64,000 nt of DNA from Lysinibacillus fusiformis (GTDB lineage: Bacteria > Bacillota > Bacilli > Bacillales_A > Planococcaceae): positions 2,362,001 through 2,426,000 of the forward strand of contig NZ_CP070490.1 in the NCBI RefSeq assembly GCF_016925635.1, in the 5' to 3' direction. The notes under the pieces are model-generated. The model did no database searches. It was given only the letters and a program-made list of their open reading frames with translations, and was not told the DNA's origin. Position numbers and translations under genes: made by a program. Positions 25,112 to 36,136 of the stretch are shown here, in pieces. Position 1 is the first letter of the stretch. The number at the start of each line of letters is the position of its first letter.

Positions 25112-27343
25112 ATGAGTCCATTATTAATTGCTAACATTGTCTTAACAGTCGTGGTTGTGCTTTATGCAGTAGGATTGTTCTTCTACCTGTTGAAAACACG
25201 CTATAAGTATGTGCAATTGGGGAAAAAGGTTGAGTTTGATGAAAGTGTTAAAGAACGACTTCGTTATATTATGGTCAATGTATTTGGTCAAAATAAGCTA
25301 TTAAAGGATCCAAAGAGTGGTTTAATTCACGTTATGTTTTTCTATGGATTTTTGATGGTGCAGTTAGGGGCAATTGATTTAATCTGGAAAGGACTAGCAC
25401 CAGAATCACATCTGCCACTAGGCATTTTCTATGGTGTCTTTACATTCTTCCAGGAGCTTGTAGTTTTAATGATTTTAATTGCGGTAGTGTGGGCATTTTA
25501 CCGCCGCTATGTTGAAAAACTAGTGCGTCTAAAACGAGGATGGAAAAATGGTCTTGTATTAATTTTCATTGGTGGGTTAATGGTATCTACATTAATCGCT
25601 AATGGTATGGGATTAATTTGGCATGGTGAGGGATTAACCTATACGGAGCCAGTTGCTTCAAGCATTGCTGCTATTTTTGGCTTCCTACCTACATCAGTAG
25701 CTGCTGGCGTATTTTATGTAATGTGGTGGGCACACCTTTTAATTCTATTAACATTCCTTGTTTACGTACCGCAATCTAAACATTTCCATTTAATCGTCAG
25801 TCCACTTAATGTTTACATGAATCGTTTAGATCGTGCGGGTACATTAACACCAATCGATTTCGAGGCCTTAGAAGAAGCAGGGGAAAATGCTGAAAGTGAA
25901 GAGGATATGCCTTCTATTGGAGTGGGACGCATACAGGACTTCACACAAAAGCAAATGCTCGATCTATATTCTTGTGTAGAATGTGGACGTTGTACAAACA
26001 TGTGTCCAGCAACAGGAACAGGAAAAATGCTGTCGCCAATGGATTTAATCGTGAAATTGCGTGATCATTTAACATTTACGGGCGCAGTTGTAACAAAACA
26101 AAAACCGTGGGTGCCTTATCAATTCTTTGCCAATACAAAGGGTAATCAGCTTGCAATGGCAGCTGGTGCTGAAGGTGCTGTAATTGAAGATATCTACAGT
26201 CCATCTTTAATAGGCGAAGTCATTACAGAAGAAGAGATTTGGGCTTGTACAACTTGTCGTAACTGTGAAGATCAATGCCCAGTAATGAATGAGCATGTTG
26301 ATAAAATTATTGACCTACGTCGTTATCTAACTATGACTGAAGGAAAAGTCAATCCAGATGCGCAACGTGCTATGACAAATATCGAGCGACAAGGTAATCC
26401 TTGGGGCTTAAACCGTAAAGAAAAAGAAAATTGGCGCGATCTAGATCCAACAATCCAAATTCCAACTGTAAAAGAGCTGAAAAAATCTGGTGAGGAAATG
26501 GAATATTTATTCTGGGTTGGTTCGATGGGAGCTTTCGATAACCGCTCTCAAAAAATCGCTTTAGCATTCTGTCGTTTATTAAATGAAGCTGGTGTGAAGT
26601 TTGCAATCTTAGGTAATAAAGAGAAAAACTCTGGGGACACACCTCGCCGTTTAGGGAATGAATTCTTATTCCAGGAGCTAGCTACAGCGAATATTGATGA
26701 GTTTGAGAAAAACGAAGTGAAGAAAATTGTGACAATCGACCCTCATGCCTACAATATCTTTAAAAATGAATATCAAGACTTTGGCTGGAAAGGCGAAGTG
26801 TATCATCATACTGAATTATTAAATCAGTTGATTGAAGAAAATCGTCTAGCGCTAAACTATGAGGTTCATGAAACGATTGTCTTCCATGATTCTTGTTACT
26901 TAGGCCGTTACAATGATGTCTATGATGCTCCACGTGAAATTCTTCGAGGCATCCCTGGTGTGAAGCTTGTTGAAATGGAACGTAACCGTGAAACAGCGAT
27001 GTGCTGTGGTGCTGGTGGTGGCTTAATGTGGATGGAAGAACATGTAGGGAACCGTATTAACGTAGCACGTACAGAGCAGGCTCTCGCAACAAATGCATCT
27101 GTTATTTCATCGGGCTGTCCTTACTGTTTAACAATGTTAGAGGATGGTACAAAGGCAAAAGAGGTTGAAGATTCTATTGGAACATTTGATGTTGCAGAAT
27201 TACTAGAGCGCTCAGTGTTCGGCGAAAAAGTAAAGGCTGTTCAACCTTCTTCAGAGGAAACAGAAGAAACATTTGAAGAAGTGGTAGCATCCGTAGAAAA
27301 GGCTCGCCAAGACGAGAATTCGGAAGCGAACGCAGAAAAATGA
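25112..27343 (+). CDS. ywjF: Membrane iron-sulfur oxidoreductase, likely ETF:menaquinone oxidoreductase
   Basis: The 743-residue protein has an N-terminal membrane domain (about six helices, residues 1-235, resembling nitrate-reductase gamma/heterodisulfide-reductase cytochrome), then two 4Fe-4S motifs, CVECGRCTNMCP (about 289) and CTTCRNCEDQCP (about 380). Two CCG domains follow, with the CCGAGGG motif and SSGCPYC near 670. The tail is acidic. B. subtilis YwjF has this plan and sits beside acdA. Proteins of this kind are proposed to pass electrons from acyl-CoA dehydrogenases via ETF to menaquinone. That role is inferred from family and from the acyl-CoA genes downstream. Confidence 0.85.
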   Translation: MSPLLIANIVLTVVVVLYAVGLFFYLLKTRYKYVQLGKKVEFDESVKERLRYIMVNVFGQNKLLKDPKSGLIHVMFFYGFLMVQLGAIDLIWKGLAPESHLPLGIFYGVFTFFQELVVLMILIAVVWAFYRRYVEKLVRLKRGWKNGLVLIFIGGLMVSTLIANGMGLIWHGEGLTYTEPVASSIAAIFGFLPTSVAAGVFYVMWWAHLLILLTFLVYVPQSKHFHLIVSPLNVYMNRLDRAGTLTPIDFEALEEAGENAESEEDMPSIGVGRIQDFTQKQMLDLYSCVECGRCTNMCPATGTGKMLSPMDLIVKLRDHLTFTGAVVTKQKPWVPYQFFANTKGNQLAMAAGAEGAVIEDIYSPSLIGEVITEEEIWACTTCRNCEDQCPVMNEHVDKIIDLRRYLTMTEGKVNPDAQRAMTNIERQGNPWGLNRKEKENWRDLDPTIQIPTVKELKKSGEEMEYLFWVGSMGAFDNRSQKIALAFCRLLNEAGVKFAILGNKEKNSGDTPRRLGNEFLFQELATANIDEFEKNEVKKIVTIDPHAYNIFKNEYQDFGWKGEVYHHTELLNQLIEENRLALNYEVHETIVFHDSCYLGRYNDVYDAPREILRGIPGVKLVEMERNRETAMCCGAGGGLMWMEEHVGNRINVARTEQALATNASVISSGCPYCLTMLEDGTKAKEVEDSIGTFDVAELLERSVFGEKVKAVQPSSEETEETFEEVVASVEKARQDENSEANAEK

Positions 27344-27426
27344 TTACTATTGCAGAAATATTTTAGTTATCTGAAAAATATAAATTGCACAATAAAAAAT
27401 TGTTTTGTAGAATAAGATTAAATGGG

Positions 27427-27460
27427 AATGGGAGTTGAGATAGTAAACTCCCATTTTTCC
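27427..27460 (+). terminator. Terminator after the iron-sulfur oxidoreductase gene
   Basis: AATGGGAGTT (27427-27436) pairs perfectly with AACTCCCATT (27446-27455), followed by TTTCC. Confidence 0.88.
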
Positions 27461-27472
27461 TCGATAGAAGTC

Positions 27473-27489
27473 GAGCGAGCGTTCAGTCA
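27473..27489. promoter_or_regulatory. Operator-like site B upstream of the thiolase operon
   Basis: Read on the minus strand it is TGACTGAACGCTCGCTC, matching site A (24988-25004) at 15 of 17 positions. It lies 50 bases before the thiolase start. Shared occurrence before two acyl-CoA operons implies a common repressor. Confidence 0.65.
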
Positions 27490-27539
27490 ATAATGCTTTA
27501 CAACTTCATCGAGAACGTAAAACAAAAGGGGTGTTTTAC

Positions 27540-28745
27540 TTGAATAGAGCTGTAATTTTAGCAGGAGCAAGAACTGCATTTGGTAAATTTGGAGGTTCAT
27601 TATCAGCATTACATGCAAGTGATTTAGGTGCGATTGCGATTAAAGGGGCATTAGAGAAAGCAAATCTTGCATCTGAGGAAGTAGATGAGGTAATTTTAGG
27701 TTCTGTTTTACAAGGGGGACAGGGTCAAATTCCTTCTCGACAGGCTGCGCTGAAGGCCAATTTACCAACAGCAGTAAAAACAGAAACAATCAATAAAGTT
27801 TGTGCGTCCGGGATGCGTGCAGTGACATTAGCAAATCAATTGATTCGTTTAGGGGACGAAGAAGTGGTTATTGCTGGTGGCATGGAATCTATGTCCAATG
27901 CGCCATATTATCTTCTGAATGGTCGAAATGGTTTGCGTATGGGAGATTCAACAATGGTAGATGGCATGCTTTATGATGGCTTAACATGTGCTTTCGATAA
28001 AGCGAGACCGCATATGGGCAGCTATGGTAATGCAACAGCTAAAGAATTCTCGCTAAGTCGAGAAGAACAGGATGCTTGGTCAGTTCGCAGTCATGAACGC
28101 GCACTAGCCGCAATTGAAAAAGGTTACTTTGCAGAAGAAATCGTACCAGTAGAGATTCCTCAACGAAAAGGTGAACCACTTGTTGTGGATACAGATGAGG
28201 CACCAAGAGCAGGTACGTCTTTGGAAATACTGGCGAAGTTAAAACCAGCCTTTGACAAGGATGGCACGATTACAGCAGGTAACGCACCTGGGGTTAACGA
28301 CGGAGCATGTGCACTTGTCGTCATGAGTGAGGAACGTGCAAAACGTGAAGGTAGAGAACCATTGGCAGTAATCATTGGTCATGAAGAACTTGCGATTGAG
28401 CCAGAAAGCTTCCCACAAACACCAGGTCTTGTTATTAATAAATTACTGAAAAAGACCAATAAATCATTAGCAGATATTGATTTAATAGAAATCAATGAAG
28501 CCTTTGCAGCAGTCGCTTTAGTCAGCAAGCAGTTGGCAGATTTAGATGCAGAAAAAGTGAATGTTAATGGCGGTGCAGTTGCTTTAGGTCATCCTATTGG
28601 GGCATCGGGTGCACGCATTATATTAACACTTGCACAGGAATTGAAGCGTCGTGGCGGTGGTATCGGCATTGCTGCAATCTGTTCAGGCGGCGGTCAAGGT
28701 GATGCAATTATGATTGAAGTACCAAAAACAGGGGGACTGAACTAA
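27540..28745 (+). CDS. Acetyl-CoA C-acetyltransferase (thiolase)
   Basis: A 401-residue thiolase that cleaves 3-ketoacyl-CoA or condenses two acetyl-CoA. Present are the active-site Cys in [16 protein letters not shown] (about residue 87), the NEAFAAVA motif, [17 protein letters not shown] with catalytic His, and CSGGGQGDA with the second catalytic Cys. TTG 27540 is preferred because homologues begin with [14 protein letters not shown] and AAAGGGG lies eight bases upstream; an in-frame GTG at 27531 is the alternative. It overlaps the next gene by one base (TAATG). It corresponds to B. subtilis MmgA in an mmgABC-like order. Confidence 0.92.
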   Translation: MNRAVILAGARTAFGKFGGSLSALHASDLGAIAIKGALEKANLASEEVDEVILGSVLQGGQGQIPSRQAALKANLPTAVKTETINKVCASGMRAVTLANQLIRLGDEEVVIAGGMESMSNAPYYLLNGRNGLRMGDSTMVDGMLYDGLTCAFDKARPHMGSYGNATAKEFSLSREEQDAWSVRSHERALAAIEKGYFAEEIVPVEIPQRKGEPLVVDTDEAPRAGTSLEILAKLKPAFDKDGTITAGNAPGVNDGACALVVMSEERAKREGREPLAVIIGHEELAIEPESFPQTPGLVINKLLKKTNKSLADIDLIEINEAFAAVALVSKQLADLDAEKVNVNGGAVALGHPIGASGARIILTLAQELKRRGGGIGIAAICSGGGQGDAIMIEVPKTGGLN

Positions 28746-29596
28746 TGGGAATTCAAAAGGTAATGGTCATTGGTGCAGGGCAAATGGGCTCTGGTATTGC
28801 CCAGGTTTGTGCACAAGCAGGCTTTGATGTGAAATTGAACGATATCAAGCAAGAATTTTTCGAGCGTGGATTAGGGGTTATTACGAAAAATTTATCACGT
28901 GATGTAGAAAAGGGTCGTAAAACAGAAGATGAGAAGGCTGCTGTTCTAGGTCAAATTAGTATGTCACTAGATTTACAGGATGCTAGTGATGTAGATATTA
29001 TCATTGAGGCAGCTGTAGAAAATATGGAAATTAAGCAATCCATCTTTAAGCAACTGGATGGCATTGCACCAGCACATGCTATTTTAGCTACGAATACATC
29101 TTCACTGCCTATTACAGAAATCGCAGCAGTAACAAATCGTCCAGAGCAAGTAATCGGTATGCACTTTATGAATCCTGTACCAGTTATGAAACTTGTCGAA
29201 ATCATTCGAGGCTTAGCAACAACAGATGAAGTATACAAAGCTGTTGAAGAGATGACGGTCAAATTATCGAAAACACCAGTAGAAGTGAATGACTTCCCAG
29301 GATTTATTTCAAACCGAATTCTACTACCGATGATTAATGAAGCGATTTACGCACTCTATGAAGGTGTAGCTACGAAGGAAGCAATTGATGATGTAATGAA
29401 GCTTGGTATGAACCATCCAATGGGGCCATTAACATTGGCAGACTTCATTGGTTTGGATACTTGTCTTTACATCATGGAAATTTTACATGAGGGTCTAGGA
29501 GATAGTAAATATCGTCCTTGCCCACTGCTACGTAAATACGTTGCAGCAGGCTGGCTAGGTAAGAAATCAGGAAGAGGCTTTTACGTTTACGAATAA
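28745..29596 (+). CDS. 3-hydroxybutyryl-CoA dehydrogenase
   Basis: This 283-residue NAD-dependent enzyme oxidises 3-hydroxyacyl-CoA to the 3-keto form cleaved by the neighbouring thiolase. [19 protein letters not shown] is the Rossmann dinucleotide site; [32 protein letters not shown] (catalytic His) and [19 protein letters not shown] follow in the expected order. Length fits the single-function MmgB/Hbd group. It shares one base with the thiolase stop. Together with the following dehydrogenase it repeats the mmgA-mmgB-mmgC layout of B. subtilis. Confidence 0.93.
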   Translation: MGIQKVMVIGAGQMGSGIAQVCAQAGFDVKLNDIKQEFFERGLGVITKNLSRDVEKGRKTEDEKAAVLGQISMSLDLQDASDVDIIIEAAVENMEIKQSIFKQLDGIAPAHAILATNTSSLPITEIAAVTNRPEQVIGMHFMNPVPVMKLVEIIRGLATTDEVYKAVEEMTVKLSKTPVEVNDFPGFISNRILLPMINEAIYALYEGVATKEAIDDVMKLGMNHPMGPLTLADFIGLDTCLYIMEILHEGLGDSKYRPCPLLRKYVAAGWLGKKSGRGFYVYE

Positions 29597-29655
29597 TCCT
29601 ATGGGGATGGGGTTATTTAGATGTTTGGGGACAACTTAGAGGGGTGACATTATAG

Positions 29656-30792
29656 ATGCATTTGCAATTTACAGATGAGCAAATTATGATGCGCGATATG
29701 GTTCGTCAATTTGCTCAGGAAAAAATTCAACCGTGGGTAGAGCGAATGGAAGCGGGAGAATTCCCACGTGAGCTTCTACAGCAAATGGGTGAACTTGGCT
29801 TAATGGGAATTACTACACCAGAAGACTTAGGTGGCTCTGGTATGGATTTTACATCGTATATAATTGCGATTAATGAACTATCAAAAGTAAGCGCTGTAAT
29901 GGGCGTTATTTTATCGGTGCATACTTCGGTTGGAACAAATCCAATCATTTACTTTGGGAATGACGAACAAAAGAAACGTTATGTACCAAAACTTGCAACA
30001 GGAGAATATTTAGGCGCATTTTGTTTAACGGAACCAGGTGCAGGCTCAGACGCTGGCTCTCTACAATCAAAGGCAGTGCGTGATGGCGATGAATATGTTA
30101 TTAACGGCTCCAAAGTATTTATTACAAATGGTGGAGAGGCTGATGTATATATTGTATTCGCTTCTACTAACCCTGCTGAAAAAACAAAAGGTATTTCGGC
30201 ATTTATTGTCGAAAAGGGGACACCTGGCTTAATCATCGGAAAAGATGAACATAAGATGGGCTTACATGGCTCACGTACTGTTCAGCTGACATTCGATAAC
30301 TGTCGCATTCCAGCCGACAACCTACTTGGGGAAGAAGGAGAAGGCTTTAAAATTGCGATGGCCAATTTAGATGTTGGACGAATTGGCATTGCGGCACAGG
30401 CTTTAGGAATTGCTGAAGCAGCACTAGAGGCGGCTACTGCTTATGCTAAAGAACGTATACAATTTGGCAAACCAATTGCTGCACAACAAGGTGTTGGCTT
30501 TAAGCTTGCTGATATGGCAACAGCTGTTGAATCGGCAAAACTATTAGTCTATCGCGCAGCAGATTTACGTGCAAAAGGTTTACCATGTGGAGCAGAAGCT
30601 TCAATGGCTAAACTTTTCTCATCACGAACAGCGGTACAAACGGCAATAGAAGCGGTTCAAGTATTCGGCGGCTACGGCTATACGGAAGATTATCCAGTAG
30701 AGCGCTATTTCCGCGATGCAAAGGTTACAGAAATCTATGAAGGTACAAGTGAAATTCAAAGATTAGTCATTAGTAAACATTTACTGAAATAA
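29656..30792 (+). CDS. Acyl-CoA dehydrogenase (MmgC-like)
   Basis: A 378-residue FAD enzyme of the short/branched-chain type. Conserved are [87 protein letters not shown] and [15 protein letters not shown], whose first Glu is the catalytic base in most members. The gene starts at ATG 29656 behind GAGGGGTGAC. Another paralogue (31023-32159) follows after a repeat array; the two are about 55 percent identical by eye. The division of substrates between them is unknown. Confidence 0.92.
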   Translation: MHLQFTDEQIMMRDMVRQFAQEKIQPWVERMEAGEFPRELLQQMGELGLMGITTPEDLGGSGMDFTSYIIAINELSKVSAVMGVILSVHTSVGTNPIIYFGNDEQKKRYVPKLATGEYLGAFCLTEPGAGSDAGSLQSKAVRDGDEYVINGSKVFITNGGEADVYIVFASTNPAEKTKGISAFIVEKGTPGLIIGKDEHKMGLHGSRTVQLTFDNCRIPADNLLGEEGEGFKIAMANLDVGRIGIAAQALGIAEAALEAATAYAKERIQFGKPIAAQQGVGFKLADMATAVESAKLLVYRAADLRAKGLPCGAEASMAKLFSSRTAVQTAIEAVQVFGGYGYTEDYPVERYFRDAKVTEIYEGTSEIQRLVISKHLLK

Positions 30793-30837
30793 AGCCTGAT
30801 GTTAGGAAGGGTACAAACCGTTCCAGAGAGGAAGACA

Positions 30838-30984
30838 CGCTCATAAAGGGTGTTGATCCGCTCTAAAAAGTGAGAGAGGCGCTCAATTAAGAGAAGAAAC
30901 TGCTCCAAAGTGGTAGAAATCCGCTCCTAGAGAGTGTAGACCTGCTCTAAAATAAGGGAAACCCGCTCTAACAACAATCAGGTA
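30838..30984. repeat. Degenerate tandem repeat with exact 21-bp period (array 2)
   Basis: CGCTC or TGCTC begins copies at 30838, 30859, 30880, 30901, 30922, 30943 and 30964, each exactly 21 bases apart, with a purine-rich AAAGTG-GAGAAAC-like body. Six full copies and one partial one fill most of the 230-base gap between the two acyl-CoA dehydrogenase genes. No ORF or hairpin explains them. Confidence 0.85.
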
Positions 30985-31022
30985 ACACAGAACAGAGTCT
31001 AATTAAAAAGGGGAAATGGACA

Positions 31023-32159
31023 ATGAACTTTCAGTTAACAGAAGAGCATGAACAATTACGTGAAATGATTCGTGATTTTGCTATAAATGAAGTGGCGCCA
31101 ACAGCTGCTGAACGTGACGAAAATGAAGAATTTGACCGTGCGATTTTCGATAAAATGGCGGAGCTTGGGTTAACTGGTATTCCATGGCCTGAAGAATATG
31201 GTGGTGCAGGATTTGACTACCTTGCATATGTCATTGCTGTCGAGGAACTATCACGTGTCTGTGCTTCGACTGGGGTAACATTATCTGCGCATACTTCACT
31301 GGCAGGTTGGCCACTTTACAAGTTTGGTTCAGAAGAACAAAAACAAAAATACCTTCGTCCAATGGCTGAAGGCAAACATATTGGTGCGTATGGTTTAACA
31401 GAACCAGGATCAGGTTCAGATGCGGGCGGCATGAAAACATATGCAAAACGTGATGGCGATGATTATATTTTAAATGGCTCAAAAATCTTTATTACGAATG
31501 GTGGAGTAGCAGATACTTATATTGTATTTGCAGTAACAGATCCAGAAGCAAAACACGGCACATCCGCATTTATCGTGGAAGCTGGGTTTGAAGGTTTCTC
31601 TGTAGGGAAGAAAGAAAAGAAATTAGGAATTCGTTCATCTCCAACAACAGAGATTATTTTTGATAACTGTCGTGTTCCAAAAGAAAATCTATTAGGTGCT
31701 GAAGGGGAAGGCTTTAAGATTGCCATGACGACACTGGACGGTGGACGTAATGGTATTGCGGCTCAAGCAGTAGGGATTGCACAGGGAGCATTAGATGCAG
31801 CAGTAGACTACGCCAAAGAACGTGTGCAATTTGGTAAACCAATCACTGCAAACCAAGGCATTTCCTTTAAATTAGCAGATATGGCAACTCAAATAGAGGC
31901 TTCTCGACTTCTTACATACCAGGCGGCTTGGTTAGAGTCTAATAACCTACCATATGGTAAGGCATCTGCAATGGCGAAATTAATGTCTGGCGATACGGCT
32001 ATGAGTGTAACGACAGAGGCGGTTCAAGTATTTGGTGGCTATGGTTATACAAAAGATTATCCAGTAGAGCGCTTTATGCGTGATGCTAAAATTACACAAA
32101 TTTATGAAGGTACGCAGGAGATTCAACGTCTTGTTATCTCGCGTATGCTAACGAAATAA
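31023..32159 (+). CDS. acdA: Acyl-CoA dehydrogenase (AcdA/butyryl-CoA type)
   Basis: This 378-residue enzyme carries [84 protein letters not shown] and [15 protein letters not shown] with the catalytic Glu. It is closest in type to AcdA/butyryl-CoA dehydrogenase; in B. subtilis acdA lies next to ywjF, matching the oxidoreductase encoded at 25112. A good RBS (AAAAAGGGG) precedes ATG 31023. The TetR gene starts four bases after its stop codon. Confidence 0.92.
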   Translation: MNFQLTEEHEQLREMIRDFAINEVAPTAAERDENEEFDRAIFDKMAELGLTGIPWPEEYGGAGFDYLAYVIAVEELSRVCASTGVTLSAHTSLAGWPLYKFGSEEQKQKYLRPMAEGKHIGAYGLTEPGSGSDAGGMKTYAKRDGDDYILNGSKIFITNGGVADTYIVFAVTDPEAKHGTSAFIVEAGFEGFSVGKKEKKLGIRSSPTTEIIFDNCRVPKENLLGAEGEGFKIAMTTLDGGRNGIAAQAVGIAQGALDAAVDYAKERVQFGKPITANQGISFKLADMATQIEASRLLTYQAAWLESNNLPYGKASAMAKLMSGDTAMSVTTEAVQVFGGYGYTKDYPVERFMRDAKITQIYEGTQEIQRLVISRMLTK

Positions 32160-32162
32160 TTG

Positions 32163-32795
32163 ATGACTGAAAAAGATAAAAGGCCCCAAGTACAGTCAAC
32201 TGTAAAAGATGAAAATTTAATCGCCATTCGTCGTGAACAAATGATTCAAGGAGCTATTAAGCTATTTAGAGAAAAAGGCTTTCATCGTGCCACGACGAGA
32301 GAGATTGCAAAAGCTGCTGGCTTTAGTATTGGTACTTTGTATGAGTACATCCGAACGAAAGAAGACGTTCTTTACCTTGTTTGTGATAGTATCTATCACC
32401 ATGCAATGGAGCGACTTTCAAGTTATGAGATTAAAGCAGGAACAATTGATGAGTTGAAAGAAATGATTAGGGAATATTTCCTGCAAATTGATAGCATGGT
32501 TGATGAGCTAACAATCATGTATCAAGAAACAAAATCATTGTCAAAAGAAGCACAACGCTATGTCTTTAGTAAAGAGTTTGAAATGGTTGCCACATTTGAA
32601 CGCTTGTTACAGCGATGTGTGCAGTCTGGCGAACTAACAATGACAGACAAGCAAATCCATTTAGCAGCCAATAACTTAGTTGTTTCAGGACAAAGCTGGG
32701 CGTTCCGCAAATGGGCATTACATCGTCAGCATTCCATTGACGAATTCATTGACATGCAAATCACTTTGTTCATTTCAGGCATAAAGGGGTTCTAA
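32163..32795 (+). CDS. TetR-family regulator of acyl-CoA metabolism
   Basis: A 210-residue regulator with helix-turn-helix at about residues 22-66 (QMIQGAIKLFREKGFHRATT then REIAKAAGFSIGTLYEY) and a helical ligand domain. It follows acdA with almost no gap and lacks its own obvious RBS, so it is likely translated by coupling; TTG 32160 is an alternative start. Its location at the end of two operons that share a palindromic site makes it the best candidate for binding those sites. B. subtilis FadR (YsiA) is the functional model. The ligand is likely an acyl-CoA, by family analogy only. Confidence 0.87.
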   Translation: MTEKDKRPQVQSTVKDENLIAIRREQMIQGAIKLFREKGFHRATTREIAKAAGFSIGTLYEYIRTKEDVLYLVCDSIYHHAMERLSSYEIKAGTIDELKEMIREYFLQIDSMVDELTIMYQETKSLSKEAQRYVFSKEFEMVATFERLLQRCVQSGELTMTDKQIHLAANNLVVSGQSWAFRKWALHRQHSIDEFIDMQITLFISGIKGF

Positions 32796-32812
32796 TATTT
32801 TGTAAGGGGTTT

Positions 32813-32858
32813 GTCGGCAATTGCATATAGCGATATTGCAATTGTCGGCTTTTTTTAT
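32813..32858 (+). terminator. Terminator after the TetR gene
   Basis: CAATTGCATAT pairs with ATATTGCAATTG around AGCG, followed by TCGGC and a seven-T run. Confidence 0.85.
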
Positions 32859-32887
32859 TCAATAAGGGGAGAGAGTGGGGATTTCAT

Positions 32888-35800
32888 ATGACAAAGGTAG
32901 AAGTATATCGTCCAAAAAATCACGTACGTTTTGTGACAGCATCAAGTCTTTTTGATGGACATGATGCTTCCGTCAATATTATGCGACGCATTTTACAATC
33001 GAGCGGTGTAGAAGTAATCCATTTAGGTCATAACCGTTCTGTTGAAGAAGTCGTGAATGCTGCGATACAAGAAGATGCACAAGGTATTGCAGTTTCTTCT
33101 TATCAAGGCGGGCATATGGAATACTTTAAATATATGTATGATTTACTGCGTGAAAAAGGGGCACCACATATAAAAATTTATGGCGGTGGTGGAGGAGTTA
33201 TTTTACCGCGTGAAATTAAAGAGCTTCATACGTATGGCATTGCAGGGATATTCTCACCGGAGGATGGCCGTGTTTTAGGGCTACAAGGAATGATTAATGA
33301 GCAAATTAAAGGAACAGATTTTCCAACTGCAACGGGTAATTATTTAGAGAAATTAAAGTCCTTAACGCCGGAAACGCCAGAAATTTTAGCTAATCTAATA
33401 ACAGCAGCTGAGTCAAATGACGACGAAGCTACAAAGGAAATGCTAGATGAGGTACGAAAGCTTTCAAAAGGTACACCAGTAATGGGGATTACAGGAACTG
33501 GTGGTGCAGGGAAATCTTCATTAACAGATGAACTGATTCGCCGCTTCCTAAAAGAATTCCCAGATAAACGTGTAGCCATTCTTTCAGTCGATCCAACAAA
33601 GCAAAAAACGGGTGGAGCATTGCTTGGGGATCGAATTCGTATGAATGCTATCTTTAATAACCGTGTTTATATGCGTAGTTTAGCAACACGTGGCTCTCGT
33701 ACTGAATTATCTGCGTCGATTGGTGATGTGCTAGATGTAGTACGTGTAGCAGGCTATGACCTAATCATCGTAGAAACAAGCGGTATTGGTCAAGGTGATG
33801 CCGAAATTACAAAGTACACGGATCTATCTATGTATGTCATGACAAGCGAATTTGGTGCGCCAACACAACTTGAGAAAATTGATATGATTGATTTTGCAGA
33901 TGTTATTGCTATCAATAAATTTGAGCGAAAAGGCTCAGAGGATGCACTACGACAAGTACAAAAACAATATCAACGTTCACGTGAGCTTTGGGATGAATCA
34001 CTTGATAATATGCCAGTCTACGGTACAATTGCTAGCCAATTCAATGACAAAGGAACAAATGCATTATTCGCCGCTCTCGTTAAAATTATTAACGAAAAAA
34101 CAGGTTTTAATTGGGAAACAAGTTATGAGCAATTTGCTAAAACGCAAAAGCAAGATGTCATCATTCCAAACGATCGTCGTTATTATTTACGTGAAATTAC
34201 TGACACTGTTCGTGGCTATCATAAAAAATCAGAGCAACAGGTGGCATTTGCTCGTCGACTATTCCAATTAGAAGGCGCTATTGCAGCAGTGAAAGAAAAA
34301 GCGCCAGATGATGCACTTGTTGCATCGCTTACTTCTTTAGCAGAAGGTGTTAGAGATGAATTAACAGCAGAATCAAAGCGTATATTGGACAATTGGCAGG
34401 CTTTAAAAGAAGCTTATGCTGGCGATGAATTTGTGACGAAAGTTCGTGATAAAGAAATTCGCACCATCCTTAAAACAACAAGTCTATCTGGCACAAAAAT
34501 TCCAAAAGTGGCATTGCCGAAGTTTGAAGACTATGGTGAGATATTGCGTTGGGTTTATAAAGAAAATGTTCCTGGCGAATTCCCATATACGGCAGGTGTT
34601 TTCCAATTCAAACGTGAGGGTGAAGATCCGAAACGCCAATTTGCTGGCGAGGGGACACCAGAACGTACAAATAAACGCTTCCACTATTTATCAAAGGATG
34701 ATGATGCAAAACGTTTATCTACAGCATTTGATTCGGTAACACTGTATGGTGAGGACCCAGATTACCGTCCAGATATTTATGGTAAAGTCGGGGAATCGGG
34801 TGTATCCATCTGTACACTTGAGGACATGAAGAAGCTGTATGCAGGCTTTGATTTATGTGCACCATCTACATCTGTATCGATGACAATTAATGGTCCAGCC
34901 CCTATTATTTTAGCAATGTTTATGAATACAGCAATCGATCAACAAGTTCAATTGCGTGAGCAAGAGCTAGGACGAACTTTGACAGTTGAAGAGTTTACCG
35001 AGACACGTGAAAAAACATTGCAGGTTGTACGTGGAACAGTGCAAGCAGATATTTTAAAGGAAGATCAAGGACAGAATACATGTATTTTCTCAACAGAGTT
35101 TGCTTTACGTATGATGGGCGATATTCAGCAATACTTTATTGACCATAAAGTACGTAACTACTATTCTGTTTCCATTTCGGGGTATCATATTGCGGAAGCT
35201 GGAGCAAATCCTATTTCCCAATTAGCCTTTACTTTAGCTAATGGCTTTACGTATGTAGAGTATTATTTAAGCCGTGGCATGAATATCAATGACTTTGCAC
35301 CAAATCTATCATTCTTCTTCTCAAATGGACTGGATCCAGAATATACAGTAATTGGACGTGTTGCACGACGTATTTGGGCCATTGTTATGCGTGATAAATA
35401 CGGTGCTAATGAGCGTGCTCAAAAGCTAAAATACCATATTCAAACATCTGGACGTAGTTTACACGCTCAGGAGATTGATTTTAATGATATTCGTACAACA
35501 TTACAGGCATTGATGGCATTACAAGATAACTGTAACTCATTGCATACAAACGCCTATGATGAGGCCATTACTACACCTACTGAGGAATCCGTACGACGTG
35601 CGATGGCTATTCAAATGATTATTACAAAAGAGCATGGTCTAGCGAAAAATGAAAACCCACTACAAGGTGCGTTTATTGTTGAAGAATTGACAGACCTTGT
35701 GGAAGAAGCGGTTCTTGAAGAATTTGATCGTATCAATGATCGTGGCGGTGTGTTAGGTGCAATGGAAACACAATACCAAAGAGGTAAAATTCAAGAAGAA

Positions 35801-36136
35801 TCCATGTACTATGAGATGTTAAAACATTCAGGGGAGTTACCAATCATTGGTGTTAATACTTACTTGAACCCAAATCCAGCTTCAGATGCTGATATAGATA
35901 ATATGGAAATTGCTCGTGCATCGACAGAAGAAAAGGAAACGCAAATTCGCAATTTACAAACATTTTGGAGTGCACATGAAGAGGAAAGTGAAGCTGCGAT
36001 TGCACGTTTACAAGAAGTGGCTGTCAATAATGGTAATATTTTTGCTGAGCTTATGGAATCAGTAAAAGTAGCAAGCTTAGGACAAATTACAAAAGCTTTA
36101 TATGAAGTTGGCGGACAGTATCGTCGTAATATGTAA
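32888..36136 (+). CDS. icmF: Fused isobutyryl-CoA mutase IcmF
   Basis: This 1082-residue protein joins three parts. An N-terminal B12-binding domain (about 1-140) has [16 protein letters not shown], whose His25 is the lower cobalt ligand, plus SSYQGGH and GGGGG. A MeaI/MeaB-like GTPase chaperone (about 190-420) has [16 protein letters not shown] and [11 protein letters not shown]-terminal TIM-barrel substrate domain (about 560-1082) has [17 protein letters not shown] and QISTEF-like regions. IcmF interconverts isobutyryl- and n-butyryl-CoA (some members act on isovaleryl-/pivalyl-CoA) with adenosylcobalamin. The B12 uptake and adenosylation operon upstream fits. It is a separate transcript between terminators. 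Confidence 0.93.
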   Translation: MTKVEVYRPKNHVRFVTASSLFDGHDASVNIMRRILQSSGVEVIHLGHNRSVEEVVNAAIQEDAQGIAVSSYQGGHMEYFKYMYDLLREKGAPHIKIYGGGGGVILPREIKELHTYGIAGIFSPEDGRVLGLQGMINEQIKGTDFPTATGNYLEKLKSLTPETPEILANLITAAESNDDEATKEMLDEVRKLSKGTPVMGITGTGGAGKSSLTDELIRRFLKEFPDKRVAILSVDPTKQKTGGALLGDRIRMNAIFNNRVYMRSLATRGSRTELSASIGDVLDVVRVAGYDLIIVETSGIGQGDAEITKYTDLSMYVMTSEFGAPTQLEKIDMIDFADVIAINKFERKGSEDALRQVQKQYQRSRELWDESLDNMPVYGTIASQFNDKGTNALFAALVKIINEKTGFNWETSYEQFAKTQKQDVIIPNDRRYYLREITDTVRGYHKKSEQQVAFARRLFQLEGAIAAVKEKAPDDALVASLTSLAEGVRDELTAESKRILDNWQALKEAYAGDEFVTKVRDKEIRTILKTTSLSGTKIPKVALPKFEDYGEILRWVYKENVPGEFPYTAGVFQFKREGEDPKRQFAGEGTPERTNKRFHYLSKDDDAKRLSTAFDSVTLYGEDPDYRPDIYGKVGESGVSICTLEDMKKLYAGFDLCAPSTSVSMTINGPAPIILAMFMNTAIDQQVQLREQELGRTLTVEEFTETREKTLQVVRGTVQADILKEDQGQNTCIFSTEFALRMMGDIQQYFIDHKVRNYYSVSISGYHIAEAGANPISQLAFTLANGFTYVEYYLSRGMNINDFAPNLSFFFSNGLDPEYTVIGRVARRIWAIVMRDKYGANERAQKLKYHIQTSGRSLHAQEIDFNDIRTTLQALMALQDNCNSLHTNAYDEAITTPTEESVRRAMAIQMIITKEHGLAKNENPLQGAFIVEELTDLVEEAVLEEFDRINDRGGVLGAMETQYQRGKIQEESMYYEMLKHSGELPIIGVNTYLNPNPASDADIDNMEIARASTEEKETQIRNLQTFWSAHEEESEAAIARLQEVAVNNGNIFAELMESVKVASLGQITKALYEVGGQYRRNM

